Assembly (NCBI GenBank): GCA_041685755.1
Contig: JAWLFC010000003.1
Location: forward strand, 1 to 64,000
Source: Sva-07 sp041685755
GTDB lineage: Bacteria > Actinomycetota > Acidimicrobiia > Acidimicrobiales > Ilumatobacteraceae
Length of the DNA: 64,000 bases
Reading direction: 5' to 3'
Part shown: positions 25,292-33,408 of the stretch, piece after piece
How positions within the stretch are numbered: position 1 is the first letter of the stretch
Layout: every line of letters begins with the position of its first letter
Translations under genes and position numbers: made by a program
Notes under the pieces: model-generated
The model's input: only the letters and a program-made list of their open reading frames with translations
What the model was told of the DNA's origin: nothing
Databases searched by the model: none

Positions 25292-27631
25292 TCAGGCGAG
25301 CCGGGCGCGGGTCAGGCGGGGAATGGCGATGATGACGGCCCCGGCAACGGCGACGGCGGCAGCCGAGAACCACCACGCCGAGTTCCAGAACAGCTCCAGT
25401 TCGAAGAAGTCCCGGAGGAACGGCACCACCATCACCACGGCGTAGCCGAGACCCATGCCGATCACCAGCCCCAGCTTCCACGACTGCAACGGCCGGCTGG
25501 TGACGGCGAGCACCACGAGGCCGATCGCCAACAGCGTCAGCGTGGCCAAGCTGCGAGCCTGGTCGAGGGGCAGGTCGCTGAAGTAGCGGGCGGACTCGTA
25601 CGCGGCGAGCGTGGCGGCGCCGGCGACGACGCCGGCCGGAACCGAGAACCACAGCACACGGCGCAGGAAGCCCGGGCGGACGAGGTGGACCTCGGGGGCG
25701 AGCGCCAGGAAGAAGCCGGGGATCCCGATGCTGAAGGTGCCGATCAGGGTCAGATGGCGCGGCAGGAACGGGAACGGTTCACCCAACAGACCCACCGCGA
25801 GCGTCAGGAGCACGGCGTAGGCGGCCTTGGTGACGAACAGGTTCGACACCCGCTCGACGTTGTTGATCACCTTGCGGCCCTCGTTCACGACGACGGGCAG
25901 ACTGGAGAAGGCGTCGTCGGTCAGTACCAGGTCGGCGACGGCCTTGGTGGCCTCGCTCCCCGACCCCATCGAGATCCCGAGGTCGGCGTCCTTCAGGGCG
26001 AGGACGTCATTGACGCCGTCGCCGGTCATCGCGACCACGTGGCCCCGGGCCTGCAGTGCGCGCACCATCGCCTGCTTCTGCTGCGGCTTGACCCGGCCGA
26101 AGACGGTGTGGCCGTCGAGCACCCTGCCGAGTTCGGCAATGTCCTCCGGAAGCTCGCGAGCGTCGATGGCGTCGCCGACGACGTCCAGCCCGGCCCGTTC
26201 GGCGATGGCCGCCACCGTCTCGGGGTTGTCGCCCGAGATCACCTTGAGCGTCACGTCCTGTTCCGCGAAGTAGGCGAGGATCTCCGGTGCGTCCGGGCGG
26301 ATCTCGTCCTCCAACTCGACGACGGCGAGCGTGCGGGCATCGGTCGGGAGGCGCCCGTCGTCGTGGGCGTGCGCCGACACCACCACGGCCAGCAACCGCT
26401 TGCCCGCTCCGCTCAGCTGCTCGACGAGACTCCGGGCCGGGTCGTCGACGCCGAGGAGGAAGTCCGGTGCGCCGATGTAGAACCAGCCCTGGTCGACGAA
26501 CGCCGCCGCCGACCACTTGCGTTCGCTGTCGAAGGGCTCGACGTGCTCCACCGACCACGAGGTGGCGGTGCCGACCTCGGCGGCGATCGCCGCCATCGTG
26601 GCGTTCGGGGCCCGATCGGCAGCGGCGAGCGCGACGAGCGCCGCGTGTGCCTCGGCGTGATCGACCCCGGCGGCCGGGTGGAGCTGGCCGAAGCGGATGT
26701 CTCCGGTCGTGATCGTGCCCGTCTTGTCGAGGCACAGCACGTCGACGCGGGCGAGCACCTCGACCGTCGAGAGCTGCTTGGCCAACGCATTGCGACGGGC
26801 GAGGGCGATGACCCCGGCCATGAACGCGAGGCTCGTCAACAACACGAGTCCGTCGGGCACCATCGCCACCGCGGCGGCGACGGTGCCGATCAGCGCGTCC
26901 TGCCAGCGGTCCTCGGCGTCGAGCAGGTTGACGAACAGGAAGATCGACGCCACGGGGATGATCACGGTGAGCCACCGCAGGATCAGGTCGATGCCGCGGC
27001 GCAGGTTCGACTCGGCAGCGTTGAAGCGCTTGGCCTCCAGCGCCAGTTGGCTGGCGTAGCTGTCGGCGCCGACGGCGGTCGCCGCCAGCGAGCCGTTGCC
27101 CGCGACGACGAAACTTCCGGAGAGCACCTCGTCGCCGATGTCCTTGTGGACCGGCAGCGACTCGCCGGTCAGCATCGACTCGTCGAGGCGCAGACCGGTC
27201 GACTCCAGCACCATCCCGTCGACGGCGACCTGGCCGCCGAGGCGCAGCACGACGACGTCGTCGAGCACGATCGAGTCGGAGTCGATCTCGACCTGCTCGC
27301 CGTCGCGCACCACCGTGGCCAGCGGCTCGGTGACCACCTCGAGACGCCGGAGTTCGCGTCGGGCCCGGACCTCTTGCACGACGCCGATCACCGAGTTGGA
27401 CAGCACCACCCCCACGAACAGGCCGTCCTGGGGGCTGCCGGCGACGAGCACGAGCACGAACAGCGTGAGCATGATCGCGTTGACGATCGTGAACACGTTC
27501 GCCGCCACGATCTGGCCGAGCGACCGATCGGGCGGGTCGGGGACGATGTTCACCTGGCCGGCGGCGACCCGCTCGGCGACCTCGGCCTCGGAGAGCCCGC
27601 GTGTGGGGGCGGCGACACGGGCGGCGTCCAT
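25292..27631 (-). CDS. ctpE: P-type cation-transporting ATPase, CtpE-like
   Basis: 779 residues. TGES phosphatase motif (MLTGESLPVHKD), phosphorylated Asp302 in CLDKTGTITTGD, KWSAAAFVD nucleotide site, and MTGDGVNDVLALKDAD hinge, with about ten membrane helices. The whole sequence follows mycobacterial CtpE closely, including TTG-like loops such as ANSVIGxVQE and the NNVERVSNLFVTK region; CtpE is described as a Ca2+ uptake pump. M4 reads VPDGLVL where CtpE has PEGL. I place the start at 27631, just before the GLSEAEVAERVAAGQVN element where homologues begin. A second ATG at 27691 is possible and would overlap the divergent gene's start. Confidence 0.88.
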   Translation of the reverse strand: MDAARVAAPTRGLSEAEVAERVAAGQVNIVPDPPDRSLGQIVAANVFTIVNAIMLTLFVLVLVAGSPQDGLFVGVVLSNSVIGVVQEVRARRELRRLEVVTEPLATVVRDGEQVEIDSDSIVLDDVVVLRLGGQVAVDGMVLESTGLRLDESMLTGESLPVHKDIGDEVLSGSFVVAGNGSLAATAVGADSYASQLALEAKRFNAAESNLRRGIDLILRWLTVIIPVASIFLFVNLLDAEDRWQDALIGTVAAAVAMVPDGLVLLTSLAFMAGVIALARRNALAKQLSTVEVLARVDVLCLDKTGTITTGDIRFGQLHPAAGVDHAEAHAALVALAAADRAPNATMAAIAAEVGTATSWSVEHVEPFDSERKWSAAAFVDQGWFYIGAPDFLLGVDDPARSLVEQLSGAGKRLLAVVVSAHAHDDGRLPTDARTLAVVELEDEIRPDAPEILAYFAEQDVTLKVISGDNPETVAAIAERAGLDVVGDAIDARELPEDIAELGRVLDGHTVFGRVKPQQKQAMVRALQARGHVVAMTGDGVNDVLALKDADLGISMGSGSEATKAVADLVLTDDAFSSLPVVVNEGRKVINNVERVSNLFVTKAAYAVLLTLAVGLLGEPFPFLPRHLTLIGTFSIGIPGFFLALAPEVHLVRPGFLRRVLWFSVPAGVVAGAATLAAYESARYFSDLPLDQARSLATLTLLAIGLVVLAVTSRPLQSWKLGLVIGMGLGYAVVMVVPFLRDFFELELFWNSAWWFSAAAVAVAGAVIIAIPRLTRARLA

Positions 27632-27689
27632 CTCTGCCGCAGAGTACTCAGCTCCGGCAGGCTGCGCCCGGAGCTGGTTCACTGGTGTC

Positions 27690-29390
27690 ATGACATCTGC
27701 CGACGAGGCGCTCATCGGATACGTCCGGGACTCGGTCATCGGCCGCGACGACGTGCTCGACGGCCCGTACGGTCCCCGGCCGATCATCTACGCCGACTAC
27801 ACCGCGTCGGGTCGCTCGCTGTCGTTCATCGAGGACTACATCCGCAACGTCGTCCTCCCGCTCTACGCCAACACCCACACCGAGTCGTCCGGCACGGGCC
27901 TGCAGACCACGCGGCTTCGCGAAGAGGCCCGCAGCATCATCGCCCGTTGCGTCGGGGCGACACCCGACGAGCACGCCGTGGTGTTCTGCGGCAGCGGCGC
28001 CACCCACGCCATCGCCAAGCTGATCGGCGTCCTCGGCCTCAAGATCCCCTCGGCCCTCGACGACCGGTACCGGTTCGGCGACTCGATCCCCGCCGCCGAA
28101 CGCCCGGTGGTCTTCATCGGCCCGTACGAGCACCACTCCAACGAGCTCCCGTGGCGCGAGTCGATCGCCGACGTGGTGATCATCGACGAGGACGCCGACG
28201 GCCACGTCAGCCTCGACCACCTCGAACGCGAGCTCGTCCGCCATGGCGACCGATCGATGCTGATCGGCTCGTTCTCGGCCGCCTCGAACGTGACCGGCAT
28301 CATCACCGACACCGTGGCCGTCTCGACGCTGTTGCACGAACACGGCGCGCTGTCGCTGTGGGACCACGCCGCCGCCGCGCCGTACGTGCCGATCGACATG
28401 GGGTCGAGCGCCGACGGCAACCTCGCGTACAAGGACGCGGTGTTCATCTCGCCGCACAAGCTGATCGGTGGGCCCGGGACACCGGGCGTGCTCGTGGCCC
28501 GCAGGGAGTTGTTCGCCAACCGGGTGCCCGACGTCCCCGGGGGTGGGACGGTGCGCTACGTGAGCACCAGCGAGCACGACTACCACCCCGAGATCGAACA
28601 CCGGGAGGAGGCGGGGACGCCGGCGATCATCGAGTCGATCCGGGCCGGGCTCGTGTTCCAGCTGAAGGAGGCGGTGGGCCCCGACGTGATCGAGGCGCGC
28701 GAGTCGGCCTTCGTGCGCCGGGCGATCGAGTCGTGGGAGGCGAACCCGAGCATCGACGTCCTCGGTAGTCACGAGGCCGAGCGGCTGTCGATCGTGTCGT
28801 TCGTCATCCGCCACGGCGAGCGTCACCTGCACCACAACTTCGTCGTCGCCGTGCTCAACGACGTGTTCGGCATCCAGTCCCGCGGCGGCTGTTCGTGCGC
28901 CGGCCCGTACGGGCACCGCCTCCTCGGGATCGACCTCGACCGCTCCCACGAGTTCCAGCGCGAGATCACCCGCGGCTGCGAAGGCATCAAGCCGGGGTGG
29001 GTGCGGGTGAACTTCAACTACTTCATCGACGACGCGACGTTCGACTACATCGTCGATGCCGTGCACCTGGTCGCCTCGCACGGCGCCGCACTGCTCGACG
29101 AGTACGACTTCGAGCCCGACAGCGGCCTGTGGCACCACCGGCGGGGCACCAGGGGCCCGGCGATGAGCTTGGAGGAGATCTCCTACGCCGGCGGGTCGAT
29201 GAGCTTCGTCGATCGACGACACCAGGAGACGATCGACCTCGACCGTCACCTCGCCGCCGCCCACGAGCTGTTCCACGCTGCACGCGGCCGGGTGTCGTCA
29301 CCGACACCGCACCCGATCACCAACCCCGACTTCGAGCACCTCCGCTGGTTCCCCTACGCCGACGAGCTCTCCGGCGCCCGTTCCCGATGA
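27690..29390 (+). CDS. Class V aminotransferase-fold PLP protein, cysteine-desulfurase-like
   Basis: 566 residues, longer than ordinary SufS/IscS (about 400). The fold-type I core holds a PLP Lys257 in FISPHKLIGGPGTPG, the cofactor Asp region SLWDHAAAAPYVPIDM, and the GSGATHAI phosphate loop. A desulfurase-like cysteine loop is present: GIQSRGGCSCAGPYG. About 120 C-terminal residues after the core carry no domain I know. Related proteins are annotated only as class V aminotransferases; whether it releases sulfur from cysteine is open. The ATG at 27690 has no close ribosome site. It is divergent from ctpE across about 58 bp and convergent with the Mrp-like operon. Confidence 0.75.
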   Translation: MTSADEALIGYVRDSVIGRDDVLDGPYGPRPIIYADYTASGRSLSFIEDYIRNVVLPLYANTHTESSGTGLQTTRLREEARSIIARCVGATPDEHAVVFCGSGATHAIAKLIGVLGLKIPSALDDRYRFGDSIPAAERPVVFIGPYEHHSNELPWRESIADVVIIDEDADGHVSLDHLERELVRHGDRSMLIGSFSAASNVTGIITDTVAVSTLLHEHGALSLWDHAAAAPYVPIDMGSSADGNLAYKDAVFISPHKLIGGPGTPGVLVARRELFANRVPDVPGGGTVRYVSTSEHDYHPEIEHREEAGTPAIIESIRAGLVFQLKEAVGPDVIEARESAFVRRAIESWEANPSIDVLGSHEAERLSIVSFVIRHGERHLHHNFVVAVLNDVFGIQSRGGCSCAGPYGHRLLGIDLDRSHEFQREITRGCEGIKPGWVRVNFNYFIDDATFDYIVDAVHLVASHGAALLDEYDFEPDSGLWHHRRGTRGPAMSLEEISYAGGSMSFVDRRHQETIDLDRHLAAAHELFHAARGRVSSPTPHPITNPDFEHLRWFPYADELSGARSR

Positions 29391-29394
29391 TCCG

Positions 29395-30873
29395 CTAACC
29401 GAGCAGGGCGGCGACGACCGGCTCGAGGATCTGCTCCACGATGACCACGTTCCCGACACCGAGGGCCAGCACCGCCACGGCCAACGCCACGACCGGGATC
29501 ACGACGGCCGTCGCCGGTTCACCGACCTGTTCGGCGGCCTCGGCATCGACCGGCGGGCGGAACCACACCAGCTCCAACACCCGCAGGAAGTAGAGCAGGG
29601 TGAGCACGCTGGCGCCGACGACGACGAGGCCGATCACCCACCGGTCGGCCTCCACCGCACCCGAGACCAGGTACCACTTCGAGACGAAGCCGGCCGTCGG
29701 CGGCAGGCCGACCATCGAGATCGCCGCCACCGTGAATGCCGCCATCGTGATCGGCATGCGCTGTCCGAGACCGGCGTAGCCGGCGATCTTCTTGGTGCGC
29801 GCCTGCTCGAGCACACCGCCCGCCACGAAGAACATGCACGCCTTCATCGCGGCATGGTTCACCACGTGCAGCAGCGCACCGATCAACGCCATCCGGGTGC
29901 CGAGCCCGATCCCGACCGCGATGTAGCCGAGCTGTGCCACCGTCGAGTGGGCGAGCATCCGCTTGACGTCGTCCTGGCGGATCGCCATCACCGACCCCAC
30001 GACGATGCCCGCCGCACCGAACCACGTCAGCATCGTCATCACGGGCAACTGGTCGGTGACGTAGCCGGTCGGGAACACGTCGAGCAGGATCCGGATCAGC
30101 GCATACGCCGCCACCTTCACCTGGACGGCGGCGAGGAGTGCAGCCACCGCCGGCGGCGCGTGGCTGTGCGCGTCCGGAAGCCACACGTGCAACGGGAAGA
30201 TCGCCATCTTCGTGCCCAGGCCGATGACGATCAAGGCCACGGCGGCGGCCGTGGTGGGCGAGTCGGTGAGCTGCTCCAGCGCCGGGCCGACGGAGTCCAT
30301 GCCGAGCGACCCGGTCGTGAAGTACACGAAGCCCACACCGAGCAGGTAGAGGCTGCTGCCCATGGTGCCGATCAGGAGGTAGCGATAGCTCGCAACGGCC
30401 GCGGCAGGACCCCCGAGCGCGATCAGTGCGTACGACGCGATCGAATAGATCTCGAGGCTGACGAACAGGTTGAACAGGTCGCCCGTGACCGCCACACCGA
30501 ACAGCGCACCGAGCAGCAGGAGCACCAGGGGGTAGACGACGACACCGCGCTCGGGCTCGACACCGAAGCCGGTGACGGTCGGGTAGACGACGACGAGCAA
30601 CCCGATGACGCCGATGAGGACGGCAACGAAACCCGAGAGCGGGTCGAGCACGTACTCGATGCCGAGCGGCTGGGCCCAGCCACCCATCGCGTGGCGGAGC
30701 TCGCCGTGGTCCAGCACCCGCAGCAGACCCCACGACGCCAGCACCGTCGCGAGGGCCATCGTCGCCGCGGCGACCCACTGCGCAGCCCGAGGCCGGAACA
30801 GGGCCGCGACGGTGGCCACGACCGCCCCGGTGAAGGGCACCATCGGCAACAGCGCCGGGATCGCGGAGTTCAT
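29395..30873 (-). CDS. mnhD: MrpD-like proton-conducting antiporter subunit, operon 1
   Basis: 492 residues with about fourteen membrane helices of the NuoN/MrpD type. Conserved features: GDLFNLFVSLEIYSIASYALIAL (the helix-5 Glu), GLGTKMAIFPLHVWLPDAHSHAPPAVAALL (helix-7 Lys and the discontinuous helix), and the later Lys/His helices (VNHAAMKACMFFVAGG). It forms one of three proton channels of this unusual operon. It is the last gene; its ATG overlaps the MrpC stop, and its TAG is followed by the convergent PLP gene only five bases away. Confidence 0.88.
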   Translation of the reverse strand: MNSAIPALLPMVPFTGAVVATVAALFRPRAAQWVAAATMALATVLASWGLLRVLDHGELRHAMGGWAQPLGIEYVLDPLSGFVAVLIGVIGLLVVVYPTVTGFGVEPERGVVVYPLVLLLLGALFGVAVTGDLFNLFVSLEIYSIASYALIALGGPAAAVASYRYLLIGTMGSSLYLLGVGFVYFTTGSLGMDSVGPALEQLTDSPTTAAAVALIVIGLGTKMAIFPLHVWLPDAHSHAPPAVAALLAAVQVKVAAYALIRILLDVFPTGYVTDQLPVMTMLTWFGAAGIVVGSVMAIRQDDVKRMLAHSTVAQLGYIAVGIGLGTRMALIGALLHVVNHAAMKACMFFVAGGVLEQARTKKIAGYAGLGQRMPITMAAFTVAAISMVGLPPTAGFVSKWYLVSGAVEADRWVIGLVVVGASVLTLLYFLRVLELVWFRPPVDAEAAEQVGEPATAVVIPVVALAVAVLALGVGNVVIVEQILEPVVAALLG

Positions 30874-31283
30874 GCGCCGGCTCCTCCGCTCGCGCCGTCT
30901 CCTCCGCTGGCGCCGTCTTCGGCGTCACGCAGCGAGAGGGCCGCATCGTCGAGCGTGCCGAACGCCCGGCGGATCACCACGATGAGCGCGAGCGCCACGC
31001 CGATCACCGCCACGCCGACGACCAACGCGGTGAGGATGAGCAGGTGCGGCAACGGGTTGACGTAGGCATCCGGATCGGGGCCGACCGCCGGGTCGATGAC
31101 GGGGACGTCGCCGTCGACGCGCACGCTGCCCTCGATGAAGAACAGGAACACCGCCGTCTGGAACAGGACGAGACCGACGAGCTTCTTGACCAGGTGCCGC
31201 TCGGTCAGCATGGCGAACAGCCCGAGCGAGAGCAGTCCGACGACGAACAGGTAGACGTAGCGATCGGCGATGAGCTCGAACAT
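30870..31283 (-). CDS. mnhC: MrpC/NuoK-like subunit, operon 1
   Basis: 137 residues with three helices: YVYLFVVGLLSLGLFAMLTERHLVKKLVGLVLFQTAVFLFFIEG matches NuoK/MrpC, and PLPHLLILTALVVGVAVIGVALALIVVIRR is the MrpC third helix. The acidic Gly/Ser-rich C-terminal tail is longer than usual. The ATG at 31283 shares a base with the MrpB stop, and its own stop overlaps the start of the MrpD gene (ATGA), so it is translated with both neighbours. It would sit beside the MrpD subunit in the antiporter complex. Confidence 0.88.
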   Translation of the reverse strand: MFELIADRYVYLFVVGLLSLGLFAMLTERHLVKKLVGLVLFQTAVFLFFIEGSVRVDGDVPVIDPAVGPDPDAYVNPLPHLLILTALVVGVAVIGVALALIVVIRRAFGTLDDAALSLRDAEDGASGGDGASGGAGA

Positions 31284-31720
31284 CAGCGCCTCACCTGGGC
31301 CGACAGCCGGTCGAAGATCGACAGGATCCCTCCGAACACCACGGCGCCGACGCCGAACTCGACGATCATGATGCCGAGGTATCGACGCCGCGAGTCCGTC
31401 GCAGAACCGACGTCGACCGCCGCGTAGTCGAGCAGTTGCCCACCGAACAGCATCGGCACCAACGCCGACAGCAGGAACACCGACATCCCCACGACGAGCG
31501 CCAGGGTCCCGACGATCGGCGGGAACACCCGATCGACCAGCTTCGGGTCGATCGTCAAGCGCGCGAGCACCACCCCGACGGCGAGCACGACCCCGCCGGC
31601 GAAGCCACCGCCGGGCCCGTAGTGACCGTGCGCGATGACGTAGACGCCGAACACACCGATGAACGGCATGGTGAGGGCCGCGACGACCCGCACGTTCTCG
31701 CTCGGGTGCCGGCCGATCAC
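31283..31720 (-). CDS. mnhB: MrpB-like subunit, operon 1
   Basis: 145 residues with four helices. HGHYGPGGGFAGGVVLAVGVVLARL is the MrpB hallmark (GHxxPGGGFQGG in most species), followed by DVGSATDSRRRYLGIMIVEFGVGAVVFGGIL. It begins with GTG at 31720, overlapping the stop of the MbhD-type gene. In ordinary Mrp operons MrpB follows the long MrpA; here it follows a stand-alone MbhD/MbhE-type protein, showing that MrpA has been split or never fused. Confidence 0.88.
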   Translation of the reverse strand: MIGRHPSENVRVVAALTMPFIGVFGVYVIAHGHYGPGGGFAGGVVLAVGVVLARLTIDPKLVDRVFPPIVGTLALVVGMSVFLLSALVPMLFGGQLLDYAAVDVGSATDSRRRYLGIMIVEFGVGAVVFGGILSIFDRLSAQVRR

Positions 31721-32247
31721 GACGTCGACCTCCGGCGGAGCACCAGCGTCGCGGCGAGGGCCGCGGTGAACACGACGAGCGTCTCGCCGAGCGTGTCGAG
31801 CGACCGGTAGTCGGCGAGGACCGCCGTGACGACGTTCGGTGTCTCGCTGTCGGTGATCGACCGCTCGAGGAACTCGCGGGCCACACCCTGATGGGCGGGC
31901 GCGTCCGGATCTCCGCGATCGGGCAGATCGACGCTCGCCACGAGCAGGAGCCCGGCGAACAGCAGGGTGCACGGCCCGGCGATCCAGACCGCGCGACGAT
32001 CCCGGCCCGCCGGACGGTCGCCGGTGGCGAAGACGGCGACGAGCAGGAGCACGCCGACGAACGCCGAGCCGAGCACCGCCTCGACGAACGCGACGTCGGG
32101 CGCGCCCATCCCGGCGAACAACAGGGCGACGAACAGGCTGAAGGCGGCGAGCACGGCGACGGTGGCGATCATCGACCGCACCCAGACCGCCACGACGGCA
32201 CAGGCCATCAGCAGCGTGAGCAGCAACAGATCCAGCTGCCAGGTCAT
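31717..32247 (-). CDS. MbhD-MbhE-type subunit (C-terminal part of MrpA as a separate gene)
   Basis: 176 residues, five helices. The first half (LLMACAVVAVWVRSMIATVAVLAAF and LFAGMGAPDVAFVEAVLGSAFVG) is the MbhD/DUF4040 domain; the second half (ETPNVVTAVLADYRSLDTLGETLVVFTAALAATLVL) is the MbhE/MrpB-N type unit found at the end of MrpA. In canonical Mrp both are fused to the NuoL-like part of MrpA. Having them free is the arrangement of Mbh hydrogenase-type Mrp modules. Both ends overlap neighbouring genes. Confidence 0.85.
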   Translation of the reverse strand: MTWQLDLLLLTLLMACAVVAVWVRSMIATVAVLAAFSLFVALLFAGMGAPDVAFVEAVLGSAFVGVLLLVAVFATGDRPAGRDRRAVWIAGPCTLLFAGLLLVASVDLPDRGDPDAPAHQGVAREFLERSITDSETPNVVTAVLADYRSLDTLGETLVVFTAALAATLVLRRRSTS

Positions 32248-32588
32248 CGGTGATCCTCGGCATCATCGCTGTGCAGCTCGCCGTTCGAGTCCGCTGCATC
32301 CTCGTCGACCCCGCCGCCACCGCGCAGCGCGCTGCGCGCCAACGCGTGGATCGCCGTCGGATTGACCAGCAACGAGAACGCCGCGATCAGCACGAGCTGC
32401 AGGCTCCCCGGCCCGAAGCGGTTCAGGACGACGAGACCCATGAACACGAGCACGAGGCCGAGTGTCTCGGCCTTGGCCACGGCATGGGCGCGCGTCCAGA
32501 AGTCGGGAAACCGGATCAGGCCGAGCGCGCTGATCATCAGGAATGCGGTCCCTGCGATGAGGAGCGCCGCCGCGATGACGTCGGTCAC
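32244..32588 (-). CDS. mnhG: MrpG-like subunit, operon 1
   Basis: 114 residues with three helices: IAGTAFLMISALGLIRFPDFWTRAHAVAKAETLGLVLVFMGLVVL is the MrpG core (G-x-x-R-x-P-D-x-x-x-R-x-H-A). The C-terminal tail is acidic. It begins with GTG at 32588 over the MrpF stop and ends overlapping the MbhD-type ATG. Its position before the MbhD/B/C/D genes, not after MrpF at the operon end, differs from the canonical A-G order. Confidence 0.88.
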   Translation of the reverse strand: MTDVIAAALLIAGTAFLMISALGLIRFPDFWTRAHAVAKAETLGLVLVFMGLVVLNRFGPGSLQLVLIAAFSLLVNPTAIHALARSALRGGGGVDEDAADSNGELHSDDAEDHR

Positions 32589-32851
32589 GGCGACTTCCTC
32601 GACTCGAGGTAGCGGGCGAACGCGAGCGGGAACAGGAAGGCCAGCAGCGCGTACGACAACCCGATGTCGACGAACAGTTCGGGCCGACCGAAGATGAAGC
32701 CGATCAGCATCAGCAGCACGACGCTCGACACCGCCCCGAACGAGCTCGACAGGAGTCGATCGATCACGGTCGGGCCGCGGGCGACACCGATCACCGCGGT
32801 GATGGTCAGACCTCCGACCACGAACGCGAGCACGAGCAGCAGACCGGTCAC
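32585..32851 (-). CDS. mnhF: MrpF-like subunit, operon 1
   Basis: 88 residues, three helices, with VARGPTVIDRLLSSSFGAVSSVVLLMLIGFIFGRPELFVDIGLSYALLAFLFPLAFARYL, the MrpF pattern (R-G-P-T-x-x-D-R near the start and the D-I-x-x-x-Y-A-L-L helix). The GTG start at 32851 overlaps the MrpE stop and its own stop overlaps the MrpG start. MrpF contributes to the small-subunit bundle of the antiporter. Confidence 0.88.
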   Translation of the reverse strand: MTGLLLVLAFVVGGLTITAVIGVARGPTVIDRLLSSSFGAVSSVVLLMLIGFIFGRPELFVDIGLSYALLAFLFPLAFARYLESRKSP

Positions 32852-33408
32852 GACAGTTCTCCCCGGTTGACGAGATCGAGGTCGAGCGGCGGCTGCGGGC
32901 CCTCGAGGAAGATCCCGGCGATCTTGTTCTGGAGTCGACCGGACACGAGGTCCTGCACCTGCGCCGGCGACAACGCGTGGACGAGGATGTCCTGGCCCTC
33001 GATGTCGACGGTGAGCGTGCCCGGCACGAGCGAGATCGAGTTGGCGAGTGTGGCGCGTGCCAGCGGGCTGCGCAGCTCGGTACGGAAGCGGACAGAGCAC
33101 GGATCCAGCGGCATCGTCGGCGACAGCACGATCCGCGCCAGCTGGACGCTGGCGACGAGGATCCGGCCGGCCATCCACACCACGAACGCACCGGCCCGCA
33201 CGACCGCCACCGGGATGCGCCGGATCGCGACGTGGTCGCGGTCGGGCCGCAGACACACCCCGACGATGCGCGAGGTGAGCGCGGTGACGACGAGGGCGGC
33301 GATGGCCCCGGTCACCAGGAACAGCGGCTCGGTCCGGCCGGACAACGCGAACCAGAACGCGAACAGCGACACCGCCTGGACGATCGTGGTCCGTCGGACG
33401 TGCCCCAT
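32848..33408 (-). CDS. mnhE: MrpE-like subunit, operon 1
   Basis: 186 residues. Two or three N-terminal helices (VQAVSLFAFWFALSGRTEPLFLVTGAIAALVVTALTSRIVG), then a cytoplasmic domain with ARATLANSISLVPGTLTVDIEGQDILVHAL, the MrpE signature (N-S-I-x-L-T-P-G-T). The ATG at 33408 shares a base with the TGA of the preceding antiporter subunit; upstream in-frame codons belong to an artefactual extension. It starts the E-F-G sub-block. Confidence 0.88.
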   Translation of the reverse strand: MGHVRRTTIVQAVSLFAFWFALSGRTEPLFLVTGAIAALVVTALTSRIVGVCLRPDRDHVAIRRIPVAVVRAGAFVVWMAGRILVASVQLARIVLSPTMPLDPCSVRFRTELRSPLARATLANSISLVPGTLTVDIEGQDILVHALSPAQVQDLVSGRLQNKIAGIFLEGPQPPLDLDLVNRGELS

